Shown: positions 37,414 to 47,200 of the stretch, piece after piece
How the letters are laid out: every line of letters starts with the position of its first letter
How positions within the stretch are numbered: position 1 is the stretch's first letter
NCBI GenBank assembly: GCA_031253985.1
Contig: JAIRVH010000192.1
Span: 62,001 to 126,000 of the forward strand
Direction: 5' to 3'
Origin: Sphingobacterium sp.
Lineage (GTDB): Bacteria; Bacteroidota; Bacteroidia; Sphingobacteriales; Sphingobacteriaceae
DNA: 64,000 nucleotides
The notes under the pieces: model-generated
Told to the model about the DNA's origin: nothing
What the model saw: the letters and a program-made list of their open reading frames with translations, nothing else
Databases searched by the model: none
Made by a program: the position numbers and the translations under genes

Positions 37414-39612
37414 ATGATGATAAATCCTGTCACTCCATGGACAGCAACGGTCCAAGCCGATCTTTCGGATTCTGCGCCTATTTTTGAAATAGACCTAAAA
37501 GCATATAAGCTCAAAATCCATGATGCGGGCGATTCGATATGGTTGGTGGCTATTTGGCCGACGGACGTAAGCATCGCCTTTAGACTGGCTTTCGGAATGA
37601 ATAGCCGGTTTGAAAAAGTAACGATCTCTAAAGCTCCTGACGAGATTCTGATCACTGCCTCGACCAGGCTGGCCTATTATCGCACCATCCTCTTCTTTCC
37701 AGAAAGTCCGCAAGCCACCTTTCGTTATACCACTACCCTCCGGACAAAATTACCACTGCTTATCCCCTTTTGGCCACGGGATATTGTCCCTTTGACTAAA
37801 GATGGAAGTACCGAAAATACCGTAGGAAAAATACATGCTAAACAGGTCGGTAGCCGATCTGGACAGCTCTATTTCAGTATGACAAAGCCAAAAGCAGGTT
37901 CTGTGTTTTATTTTCAGAATCTTACAGCCATGTCACCCTACTGCCAGGAAACGGAAGTATCCCTCCGGGAAACAGTCGGCGGCGAATGGCCAGAGCTCGG
38001 ATTCCAGTTTCCCGTCAATGCTGAAAAGCCGCTACCGGGCAACGAAGAATATATTATTTCGGATGCATTTGTTCAGCTTGATGAAAATATCCCCGAAAGT
38101 GATACGGAGATCGTTGAAAGTTACCTCAATTTACTCGCATCAATATATCTGCTCCTACCTAAGCCCGAAGCCAGCCAGCACAGCTGGCTACCGACAGCCG
38201 AGAAAATCCTGGATAATATTTCTAACAATAAAGGCTGTTGGACACAAACGGGAGGTAGTCCTTATCTGAATGCTTACGTAGGCGATTACAAAACTCCTGC
38301 CGAGATCATGGTACAGCTGGCCGTTATACTTCCATTGCATGAGTATCTATCCTGGACCGGAGAGAAGCATTCTATGCTGCAAGAACTGTCAGATGGACTC
38401 ACCTCATTCTATGATAGTTCAATAAAAAGTTTAGTCAGGTGGCATCCGTCGCTAAAAAATGACTTAGACCATTCTGAGGAGCAAAAAAGTGAGATGGTCA
38501 TGGACTCCTGGTATTTACATCATCCCTTGTTAAACCTCGCCCGGCTCGCATTGCGTGGAGACAGGATGGCTAAAAAACTGTTTTTGGATTCGATAGATTA
38601 TGCGATAAAGGTTGCAAGGCATTTTAACTATAAATGGCCGGTCTTTTATAAAATGACCACCCTGGAGGTATTAAAAGCCGAAATGGCTCCAGGTAAGGGC
38701 GGTGAGAAAGATGTCCCGGGATCATATGCGCACGTTATGCTCCTGGCCTGGCAGCTGACAAAAGAAAAACGATTTCTTCTGGAAGCACACAGGGCACTTA
38801 AAAGTTTAGACGGTCTAGCCTTTGGTATATTTTATCAGGCCAATAACACCGCATTTGCTGCTGGTGCCTTTCTGGAAATGTATAAGGTGACCGACGATAA
38901 GCGTTATTTAGAGCTTAGCTACTGCTGCCTCGCCGGTTTATTCAAAAACTGCCAATTGTGGGACTGCAATTATGGTTATGGCAAAAATTTCCCCTATTTC
39001 TTTTCTGTCTTTCCTCTGAAAGATGCCCCTTATACAGCAGCATATGAAGAGCTGGAAGTATTTGCTGCCCTGCATCATTATCTTGAAGCGGCAGCAGGGA
39101 TAGCTATTCTTCCTTCACTAAACATATTGATTCCCGAATTTATCAAGTATGCGACGGGCCGACTCGCCTACTATTATCCTCCGCTTCTGCCGGAGGAAAT
39201 GATTGCCCAAAAGACTAAAACGGGTGAGATACAAAAGGACCTCTGGGTTCCACTTGAAGACATACATGATGGTTGGGAGAAAAGCGGTGAAGTTGGCCAG
39301 GAAGTATATGGGGCCGGACTCGCCTTTGGTATCATACCACGACAGTATTTCAAAGTGGGCAATCTGGGCGGAACGGTATTTATAAATTATCCGATTTCAA
39401 ACTTCCGAGTAGGCAAAAATTCGATTACATTCCGATTGGAGGGCAGTGCGCTGCTCAGAGCCCAAATGCGGCTCTTGGACTTTTCAAAGGAAATATTAAC
39501 CAAAATACGCGTACAACAAAAAGTCAATTCATCGTATAAACCTGTGAATGAACTAAGTATTGGTCTTTACGAATTAATTGGCGATGGGATAGTCAGAATT
39601 AAAATCTCTTAA
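37414..39612 (+). CDS. Large cytoplasmic protein of unknown function, 732 residues
   Basis: No signal peptide or membrane segment. The first ~230 residues are beta-rich. From about 235 to 600 there is a long helical stretch with repeated helix pairs, Trp and Tyr, and segments such as WTQTGGSPYLNAYVGDY and DSWYLHHPLLNLARLALRG, which looks like an alpha/alpha toroid of the kind found in glycoside hydrolases and lyases. This comparison is an inference only. The last part is beta-rich again. I do not recognise the family. It is a single gene on the plus strand, convergent with the response-regulator gene. Confidence 0.7.
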   Translation: MMINPVTPWTATVQADLSDSAPIFEIDLKAYKLKIHDAGDSIWLVAIWPTDVSIAFRLAFGMNSRFEKVTISKAPDEILITASTRLAYYRTILFFPESPQATFRYTTTLRTKLPLLIPFWPRDIVPLTKDGSTENTVGKIHAKQVGSRSGQLYFSMTKPKAGSVFYFQNLTAMSPYCQETEVSLRETVGGEWPELGFQFPVNAEKPLPGNEEYIISDAFVQLDENIPESDTEIVESYLNLLASIYLLLPKPEASQHSWLPTAEKILDNISNNKGCWTQTGGSPYLNAYVGDYKTPAEIMVQLAVILPLHEYLSWTGEKHSMLQELSDGLTSFYDSSIKSLVRWHPSLKNDLDHSEEQKSEMVMDSWYLHHPLLNLARLALRGDRMAKKLFLDSIDYAIKVARHFNYKWPVFYKMTTLEVLKAEMAPGKGGEKDVPGSYAHVMLLAWQLTKEKRFLLEAHRALKSLDGLAFGIFYQANNTAFAAGAFLEMYKVTDDKRYLELSYCCLAGLFKNCQLWDCNYGYGKNFPYFFSVFPLKDAPYTAAYEELEVFAALHHYLEAAAGIAILPSLNILIPEFIKYATGRLAYYYPPLLPEEMIAQKTKTGEIQKDLWVPLEDIHDGWEKSGEVGQEVYGAGLAFGIIPRQYFKVGNLGGTVFINYPISNFRVGKNSITFRLEGSALLRAQMRLLDFSKEILTKIRVQQKVNSSYKPVNELSIGLYELIGDGIVRIKIS

Positions 39613-39668
39613 AGAACTATGGGTGGCCAGAGAGCTAGAGTTATTCGGGTAAATTTCGACAACCGGGG

Positions 39669-40325
39669 CTATTGCAATAGCATCTTCTGAAAGCCAAACC
39701 GGACGAGATCTGCTGTATTTTTGGTCTTCGTCTTTTCCATCAGATGCTGGCGATGGCCCTCAACTGTACGTTTGCTCAGAAAGATCCTATCGGCAATTTC
39801 ACCATTAGTAAATCCTTCTGAGATCAGCACCAATACTTCAAGTTCACGCTCAGTGATGTCATAGTGATGGAGGAGCGCAGCTTTGTCAACAGGTTCTGGC
39901 ACAAAATTACGGTATACTTCCAAAATGTGAACACTGAGGAACGCGCTAATATATTTATTTCCTCCGGCTATATGAGCTATACCAAATAGGAGTTCCTGGA
40001 AATCGTTACTCTTTGATAAATACCCCTCAGCACCAGCATCAAAAGCTTCAGCCACTTTATCGATCTCATCTATCATAGATAGTACGGCTATCTTGATCTG
40101 CGGATAAATTTTCTTGACTATCCGAACCAAGGAAATTCCATCCATACCACTCATATTAATATCTGATAAAATAAGATCGGGCTTATCCTGCTGTTCTATA
40201 AATAAAAGAGCATCTTCTGCACTGCCTACTTCTCCAATAATGTAAAAACTGGGGTTGGATTCCAATAATAGGCTGATACCGTTGCGCACAACTTCATGGT
40301 CATCGACCAAAAGAATTTTAATCAT
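39669..40325 (-). CDS. NarL/LuxR-family response regulator (orphan)
   Basis: 218 residues. The receiver domain has acidic residues D8-D9 and phospho-acceptor D55 (LILSDINMSGMDG). The C-terminal helix-turn-helix (about 150-212) includes ITERELEVLVLISEGFTNGE and LSKRTVEGHRQHLMEKT. No histidine kinase is encoded next to it, so its partner is elsewhere. Confidence 0.92.
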   Translation of the reverse strand: MIKILLVDDHEVVRNGISLLLESNPSFYIIGEVGSAEDALLFIEQQDKPDLILSDINMSGMDGISLVRIVKKIYPQIKIAVLSMIDEIDKVAEAFDAGAEGYLSKSNDFQELLFGIAHIAGGNKYISAFLSVHILEVYRNFVPEPVDKAALLHHYDITERELEVLVLISEGFTNGEIADRIFLSKRTVEGHRQHLMEKTKTKNTADLVRFGFQKMLLQ

Positions 40326-40476
40326 TCACACTTTTTTAATATTATTAATAACAACGTTATAAATTAAATTTTATTTTATTAAAAACTTATATTATTTAAA
40401 AACAACACATGTTTAAACATTAAAAAAACACAATTATAACTAAAAGGAAACTTGGTTAGACAAAAAACTATTCCGA

Positions 40477-40596
40477 TCAGATTTTTGTGGCATCCAGCAT
40501 AAAATAGGTAGCAGATCCGATCACGATCAGTTCTGCTACAGCCCAAAGGGTTAATAATTTTTGAAGGCAACTATGTTGAAAAAAGGGCCTGATTTA
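40477..40596 (-). pseudogene. Possible remnant of a membrane protein's C-terminus
   Basis: On the minus strand a frame closed by TGA at 40,477-40,479 encodes a hydrophobic segment LLTLWAVAELIVIGSATYFM followed by LDATKI. An adjacent frame upstream gives TAIIIWLNQALFS, so a frameshift may separate two pieces of one old gene. There is no start. The rest of the 40,326-40,713 gap holds nothing I can support. Confidence 0.25.
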
Positions 40597-40713
40597 ACCA
40601 AATAATAATTGCGGTAGCCTGCTTATGCTAAGCTTTCTAAATAGATTAAGATGCTGATGTGGAGGAGATATTGTCAATAGATAATCATCATCTTTTATAG
40701 AAGAGTAGGCTTG

Positions 40714-41289
40714 CTAAATAGCATAGGCATCAACGATTTCCCTTTTCCATCCCTCTATAGTTTCTGCTGTTACACGGTCAGCACGGTCAAAGAAGAAATG
40801 GCGTTTCACATCGAGGCCACAATAAGTGTAGATACCTTTGTCGGAGGTCAGTTTTAGGGCATTATCCATTCCTATTTCCTGATATTCGATCTTGGATTTT
40901 CCATGTGAATTAATAATGTAAGCAGCCTTGCCGGCCAACAGTCCTTTCTGTACTCCGTTATCGTACCTATAGGCAAATCCGTAGCTGAATACCCGGTCGA
41001 TATAACCTTTCAGAATGGCCGGCATACCTGTCCACCATATTGGATAGATAAACGTAACGGCTTCAGCCCATGCAATATATTCCTGTTCTCTTCTGATTGC
41101 CTCGCTGACGATACCTCTACGCTGCCCAGCCATATCTTCAAGGGACAGTACCGGGTCGAAATTAAGCTGGTACAGATCCCTGACTACAACTTCATGCTTT
41201 TGTCTCCGGAGTGTTTCTTCAATTGCTTGTTTGAATAGATGGTTTAAACTTTCCGCATTCGGATGGGCATAAATAATAAGATGTTTCAT
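40714..41289 (-). CDS. NAD(P)H oxidoreductase, flavodoxin-like fold (NQO/KefF-type)
   Basis: 191 residues. MKHLIIYAHPNAESLNHLFK is the classic FMN-binding start, and VTFIYPIWWTGMPAILKGYI is the second family motif. It probably reduces quinones or other electrophiles with NAD(P)H through FMN, in the cytoplasm. It follows an AraC-family gene on the same strand (76-bp gap), the usual arrangement when the regulator controls a detoxifying reductase. Confidence 0.92.
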   Translation of the reverse strand: MKHLIIYAHPNAESLNHLFKQAIEETLRRQKHEVVVRDLYQLNFDPVLSLEDMAGQRRGIVSEAIRREQEYIAWAEAVTFIYPIWWTGMPAILKGYIDRVFSYGFAYRYDNGVQKGLLAGKAAYIINSHGKSKIEYQEIGMDNALKLTSDKGIYTYCGLDVKRHFFFDRADRVTAETIEGWKREIVDAYAI

Positions 41290-41365
41290 TTTTTTGTTTT
41301 TAAGTCATTGAACAAAACAAAAGTAGAATGAAAGCAAGCGAAAAAATTGTAAGAAAACGAAAAGG

Positions 41366-42190
41366 CTATTTATCGGAAGCTTGACAGATATCCTGCTGAA
41401 ACCTCACAAAATTTCTGGGAGAAAGATTGATAAAATGCTTGAAATCCTTAATAAGCTGGCTTTGATCGTAATATCCACATTCTTCTATAATCTCAAACCA
41501 ATCCACTTTTTTTGATGAGGAAAGAACATTCTGTATCAGTCCGATCGCTTTTACAAAACGCTGGTACCGGCTAAGTTCTTTGGAACTGTAACCAAAATGT
41601 TTTTTTTGCATCAACTGCACATTTCTTTCAGTCTGCCCAGTTTCTTCGGCAATAGATTTGATTGGGTTGCGTGTGTTATCTTTAAAATCTGCCAATAAAG
41701 CGGCAGTCGTATGCTGTAACTTTAAATAGGGTCTGCAAAAATCAAGAATGCAGTTTACTCTGTCTGATACACTTGGTATAGCCTTCAATTGATGCCACAG
41801 ATAGGTAAAACAATTTTCTTCTACAGCTTCATCAGGATTCATCGGCAAATGATCGGAAAGAAATGCCTTTCCAAAAAAACGATAAAACGCATCATCTTTA
41901 AAATTAACAACTAAAATTTGCGCACCGGGGGAAAGGGTATATTCAAAGGCAGATTTTAGGGGACCGAGTACGATACACTTATCTACTTCGATTTCATTTT
42001 GGGCATTGGAAACCAACCGGGATTTTGTACCAAAATTGAACACCATAATAGTCTGAAAAGACGGAAGCAATGTTTTCGTTATGGCCTGTGCTGAATCGTT
42101 CTCTGCAAAATAAAAATGAGAAAACACAGCCTCAAATTCGCTTGCAACGGACAGTCTGTAACCGCGGTATGTCTGGTCGTCTGATTTCAT
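41366..42190 (-). CDS. AraC-family transcriptional regulator
   Basis: 274 residues. An N-terminal sensor domain (about 1-160) is followed by an AraC DNA-binding domain, including IEECGYYDQSQLIKDFKHFI and NLSPRNFVRFQ. The first HTH (IAEETGQTERNVQLMQKKHF) is somewhat unusual. It lies directly upstream of the flavodoxin-fold reductase on the same strand and is its likely regulator. Confidence 0.85.
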   Translation of the reverse strand: MKSDDQTYRGYRLSVASEFEAVFSHFYFAENDSAQAITKTLLPSFQTIMVFNFGTKSRLVSNAQNEIEVDKCIVLGPLKSAFEYTLSPGAQILVVNFKDDAFYRFFGKAFLSDHLPMNPDEAVEENCFTYLWHQLKAIPSVSDRVNCILDFCRPYLKLQHTTAALLADFKDNTRNPIKSIAEETGQTERNVQLMQKKHFGYSSKELSRYQRFVKAIGLIQNVLSSSKKVDWFEIIEECGYYDQSQLIKDFKHFINLSPRNFVRFQQDICQASDK

Positions 42191-42406
42191 GATTTGTGGT
42201 TTACTAATTTAAGAAAAAAAGGCCTCGGTAAGTTGTTTAAAAAAAACACAATGATCTTAATAGCTTTATGATTCCCAACCGCAAGCGATGCTATCAAAGA
42301 AACCTAATACGGGCAAAATCGCCAAGAAACACAAGCAGATTTCGGTTAGTTGAATAATAAGGAGTTAAGGAACATATTTGATAACACTATATTAACATCT
42401 AACAAA

Positions 42407-42414
42407 TATTTTTG
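42407..42414 (+). promoter_or_regulatory. Candidate -7 element upstream of the locus 3 sigma gene
   Basis: TATTTTTG fits the Bacteroidota -7 consensus TAnnTTTG and ends 19 bp before the sigma start. A TTG upstream at 42,378-42,380 is 26 bp away, longer than the usual spacing of about 19-21, so the assignment is tentative. Confidence 0.3.
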
Positions 42415-42433
42415 TAGAAATTTCTAAAGCCCT

Positions 42434-43033
42434 ATGGTGTCAGCAAAAATTATAGATCGTCATATAACTATGTGGCTAAATGGCGATGAAGCAGCATTTA
42501 AATACATTTTTGATCATTATTATCCGCGTTTATTGTCTGCCACATTAAGACCGATCAAAAACCATCAGGATGCCGAAGAGCTTGTTATGAATACATTGTT
42601 AAAAATATGGCAGAACAAATATCGGATCGGTCAGATCAATGGGCATTTAACGGACTATCTGTTCGGAATACTGCGGCAGGAAATTGCGGGTTTGGCACGA
42701 AAGAAAGTCCTCTTGACAACAGATTATACCGATGTTCCACTGCAGTTGCTAGGCTCCAATGACCATCCCCAACTATCGATGAAGGAATTGCAGACCGGTT
42801 ATCAGGCAGCATTAGACAAGTTAAGTACCAAACAGCGAGAAATCTTTTTGATGAGCCGCAGTCAATTATTGACGCAAAAAGAAATTGCCGAGCAAACGGG
42901 TCTCTCGATCCACACCGTAAATAACCACATTAGTTCGGCTTTAAAAATCATTCGTCGGGAATTAAAGGAATACCCTCATTTCATTGTCTTCGCCTTTATA
43001 ACCACACAATCTGTTACGGGGCTATTAAATTAA
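42434..43033 (+). CDS. ECF sigma-70 factor, FecI-like (locus 3)
   Basis: 199 residues. Region 2 (AAFKYIFDHYYPRLLSATL, then AEELVMNTLLKIWQNK) and region 4 (MSRSQLLTQKEIAEQTGLSI, then HTVNNHISSALK) are both present. It heads a plus-strand cluster running through FecR, a TonB receptor and three lipoproteins, and probably drives its expression once freed by the FecR protein. Confidence 0.93.
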   Translation: MVSAKIIDRHITMWLNGDEAAFKYIFDHYYPRLLSATLRPIKNHQDAEELVMNTLLKIWQNKYRIGQINGHLTDYLFGILRQEIAGLARKKVLLTTDYTDVPLQLLGSNDHPQLSMKELQTGYQAALDKLSTKQREIFLMSRSQLLTQKEIAEQTGLSIHTVNNHISSALKIIRRELKEYPHFIVFAFITTQSVTGLLN

Positions 43034-43125
43034 CATGAATAGATTATTAAGTTTAAAATTCAACTAGTTATATCTGACCTATTGCGCATTCTTATATAAA
43101 AAGGCAACAATAATGCCTTCAGTAT

Positions 43126-44109
43126 ATGAGCATAGAACGACCATCACGCAAAGCGTTGATTACATATTTTGAGGGATCAAGTTCCCACGAAGAAGAAAAA
43201 TTGGTTCTTCATTATTTATCGTTGGATATCGATGCGGACTATATCGCATCCTGCATGAAAGAAGCTTGGTCCAATCTAGATGGAGAATCTATGATTCTTT
43301 CTGAAAGTCAACAGATTCGTGCATGGAATAGTTTTCAGCTGCGTCAAAAAGATCTGATTCAATTTCCCGGCCAAAGAAAACATAACTGGTTTGTTTACGC
43401 TGCCTGTATCGCCTTTTTCATCTTGAGTACAATGTGCGTAATCTGGTACCAACAGTTTGCGAAGCAAGAAGCTACTCCTATCCTCTACCGTGCCGGATTC
43501 GGAAAACAGCAAAAAGTACACTTAAAGGACAGTAGTACGGTACTGCTATTTCCAGGAGCCACACTAAAAATTGCCGCTGATTTCAATCAAACAAATAGAA
43601 AAGTTTCGTTATCCGGACGTGCATATTTTAAAGTTACACACAACAGTCAAAAACCGTTTGAAGTACAAGCGGAATGTTTAACAACAAAAGTATTGGGAAC
43701 AAGCTTTGAGGTAAATACAAATAGGTTAGACCATCAACAAACAATCACCCTACATACAGGGAAAGTAAATATTCGTGATAACAAACGCGCGCTAGCTAAT
43801 CTGCGTCCGAACCAGCAGTTTATCTATGACCAAAAGAAGCTTCTTTATAAGGTCGTCCACGTGGATGCATCGCAGACGCTGTCATGGATCAATGGTGAGC
43901 TCAGTTATGACCTAGTTCCGCTCCAGCAAATCTGTCTCGATCTCGAGAAATGGTATAATGTCAAGATCGAAATCAAGGACCGTCAGCTAGCCTACAAAAA
44001 GATAAGTACAAGCTTTAAAGATACACCAATACAAGAAGTGCTGCATATTATTTCCCTTGCAACGGGAATGTCCTACACAATAAAAGGAAATCTTATCAAA
44101 ATCTATTAA
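43126..44109 (+). CDS. FecR-family anti-sigma factor (locus 3)
   Basis: 327 residues. A cytoplasmic part of about 85 residues opens with SRKALITYFEGSSSHEEEKL, a transmembrane helix covers about 88-108 (WFVYAACIAFFILSTMCVIW), and the periplasmic FecR domain includes VHLKDSSTVLLFPGATLKI, GRAYFKVTHNSQKPFEV and VLGTSFEVNT. It holds the sigma factor encoded 92 bp upstream and should receive the signal from the receptor's STN domain. Confidence 0.93.
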   Translation: MSIERPSRKALITYFEGSSSHEEEKLVLHYLSLDIDADYIASCMKEAWSNLDGESMILSESQQIRAWNSFQLRQKDLIQFPGQRKHNWFVYAACIAFFILSTMCVIWYQQFAKQEATPILYRAGFGKQQKVHLKDSSTVLLFPGATLKIAADFNQTNRKVSLSGRAYFKVTHNSQKPFEVQAECLTTKVLGTSFEVNTNRLDHQQTITLHTGKVNIRDNKRALANLRPNQQFIYDQKKLLYKVVHVDASQTLSWINGELSYDLVPLQQICLDLEKWYNVKIEIKDRQLAYKKISTSFKDTPIQEVLHIISLATGMSYTIKGNLIKIY

Positions 44110-44143
44110 AAGAAAGGAGATGAACAGGAGAAACAAATAAAAA

Positions 44144-44197
44144 AACCGTCCTGTTGACGCAGAACGGTTAAATCTTAGGCTAAAGAAACTTCGCCTA
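44144..44197 (+). promoter_or_regulatory. Two small hairpins in the FecR-receptor gap of locus 3
   Basis: AACCGT (44,144-44,149) pairs with ACGGTT (44,164-44,169), extended by CTG/CAG with one mismatch, and TAGGC (44,176-44,180) pairs with GCCTA (44,193-44,197). They precede the receptor start at 44,244 by about 47 bp. No T run follows. The location matches the hairpins before the receptors of loci 1 and 2. Confidence 0.4.
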
Positions 44198-44243
44198 TTT
44201 AACTCAAAATCCGGGATTAAGGCCCATTGAATTTTAAATACAA

Positions 44244-47200
44244 ATGAAAGCAATTTTATTAAAAAAAAGAAAGAAAAAACTGTATATCACTGTACAGCTG
44301 CTAGTTCTCACGTTCTGCCTATTTAGTTCATCATCTGTCATGTCCCAAATACTTGCAAAGAGAATTAGATTGTCTACGGGTGATATCAGCGGTTTACAAA
44401 TTATTACTACCATAAAGGAACAGGTTCCCGACGTCCGATTTACTTTTGACGAACAGACAAATTCAAAATTACAAGGTCATATAAACAACTCCACTTCTTC
44501 TTTAACTCTAGAGGAACTGCTTCTAATGATCAAAAAGAAGTTCGGCATCAATTATAGAAACGAAGATGAGCACATCATCTTCAGCTTGCCTCCAACGCCC
44601 CAAAAACCTGTGCAACAGAAAGGCAATGGCGCTATCAAAGGCCGTATTGTGGAATTTGAGAGCTCACAACCTCTTCCGGGCGCAACGGTTTATATCAAAG
44701 AGTTAAAAAAAACAGTGCAAAGTGATCAACAGGGTTATTACCATTTCACAGATCTTCCCTTGGGAACGTATTCACTGCAGGCCTCCTTTATAGGCTTCAA
44801 GACCGAAGCAAGTACTGTAAGAATTTCGGCAACAAAGGAAGAGACTTATGACATCAGGCTTCAGGGAGCAAATGTCCTGGACGAAGTCGTCATTACCAAT
44901 TCAAGAAAAATCAGGACCGCAGTCGCCCATACTTCGGAAAGACAACTACTCTCAGAAATTAAAAATGCGCAGACACTAACCAGTGGAATATCCAGTCAGG
45001 AGATCAGCAAATCAGCTGATCGCAATGCGGCCGAGGTCGTCAAAAAAATTGCTGGTGTAACAGTGAAAGACAACAAGTTTATTATTATCCGAGGGATGAA
45101 CGAACGCTATAACCTGACTTATCTGAATGGCAATATCGCACCTTCCACCGAACTTTACTCGCGGGCATTTTCGTTGGACCTTATTCCAAGCCGTATCATA
45201 GACCGAATTTTGGTCTACAAATCACCAGCACCGGACCTGATGGCAGATATGACTGGCGGTGCTGTAAAAATATATACCAAGGATGCCCGAAACATCAAAC
45301 ATTTTGATCTGGAACTACAGCTGGGAGTCCGCCCCAATACAGCCTTTTCTTCGCAGTTTCTCACCTATCAGGGGAGTGGAACAGATTTTTTGGGATTTGA
45401 CAATGGATTACGAAAATTGCCATCTGTAGTACCGGGATATGGAGATTTTACAAAAGCAACTTTGGACCAGAAGAGTTACGTCGAAAACTTCAGTCCATAC
45501 CTGCAATATGGTTATAAACTTATGCTACCCATGATGCAATTGACAGCCAACTATTACGATTCATTTAAGCTTGGTTCAAAAAGAGTAAGCATGTTGAGTT
45601 CACTGAGTTATAAAAGTGAGGGGCAGCAGTATATGGTTAATCGTGCCAATAGCTTTTATGGAGGTGATCTCGACAGAACCCATGTGATCACACAAGAAAA
45701 TCAAAGCACGGAAATGGCACAGCTGAATCTATTGCAGAACTTCACTTATGTGATCAAAGACAGTAGCACACTGATGTTTAAAAATTATTTTTTACAGCAA
45801 GGTCAAAGCGGCACTGTGGTAAGGACAAGCAAAAATGATCAATACCTGGTCAACGAACAATCAAATGATCTCGCCTATTTAACAGGACTGACCTGGAGAG
45901 ACCGGAGCCCCGGCTTTGATCTACAGGAGCGAAATATCATCTTAAGCTATACGCAGCGGTCGCTATATTCGGGAAATTTCAGTGGCGATCATTATTTAGA
46001 AAAAGGAAGGCAGCGATTGGAATGGAACTTGGGTTACACCTACAGTATTCAACAAATCCCCGATCAGCGAGTAATCCGTTTTCAGAGGAACCGTCAAGAT
46101 GGCGCCCGCGTCATACTGCCGGGCCCAGAAAACCTCAATTGGACTGCGGCTTATCGTTATGTTCCCGGACCTGATGATATTGAAAACAAAGACAATAGCC
46201 TGGACCGGGGAATGTTATCAAGATCCTGGTCGCAAAATACTGAAAATGTCTATAATGGCTCTGTTGATTACACGTACAAATTACAACCTTGGATTACCCT
46301 TAAAGCCGGTACATACCAACAATGGAAATCCAGAAAACTATTCCGACGGGTCTACACACTAAACGAAGGCGATTTGAACAGTGCCGGTTATCCGGGTAGC
46401 CCTGCTATTGGCGGCAATGGAAATTTTATGGATTTTAGTAAAGTGTTCTTTCAGGAGCAAGATCTGGGGAAAGTCTGGAGCGCAGACTATCTCAGGGATG
46501 ATGGTAGCGCATTGAAGATATTCGACCGCACCAGTGGATCGGATGCCTACATCGCGACCGAGCAATTAAATGCTGGTTATGCCGCCATAAGCCTGCTCCC
46601 CTTCCACCAAAAATTGGACATCTATGGTGGTTTACGCGTAGAACACAACCGCCAGAAGGTAGCTGGTGCAATTCCACCAGAACATGTCGGTGATGTAAAC
46701 AAGCCCGTTCTTGTCGATAACAAAAAGACAAACTATCTCCCCTCGCTCAATATAGGCTACCGACCTACCGAACAGACGGTGCTCAGGTTAGCCTATGGAC
46801 AAACAGTAAATAGACCTGAATTCAGAGAATTATCACCCTATAGTGAACTTGATTATCTCAACAACCAAACCATTAAAGGTAATAATCTTTTAAGGCCTGC
46901 TGAAGTAAAAAACTACGACATGCGGATTGAATGGTATCCTAAAGATAATGAAAATGCCGAAGTACTTAGTGTGGGGGCATTTCATAAAAAGTTGAAATCG
47001 CCGATCGAACGGATGATTTATAGAAGTCTGTATTTCGGAGGGCCGGCTACCGTTAGTTTTGGAAACGCAGACCAAGCTACAGTAAATGGAATAGAACTTG
47101 AAATACGGAAAAACCTAGGATTTGTGCCCAGTAGATTCTTCAGAAATCTGTCGGTATCTGCCAATTTTACCTGGATTAAAAGTGAAGTCAAAAAAAGTAT

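Noticed and set aside
40379..40570. 63-codon minus-strand frame
   Set aside because: Cys/Phe-rich translation in an AT-rich gap with no natural composition. An alternative frame there looks more like a decayed membrane protein end.
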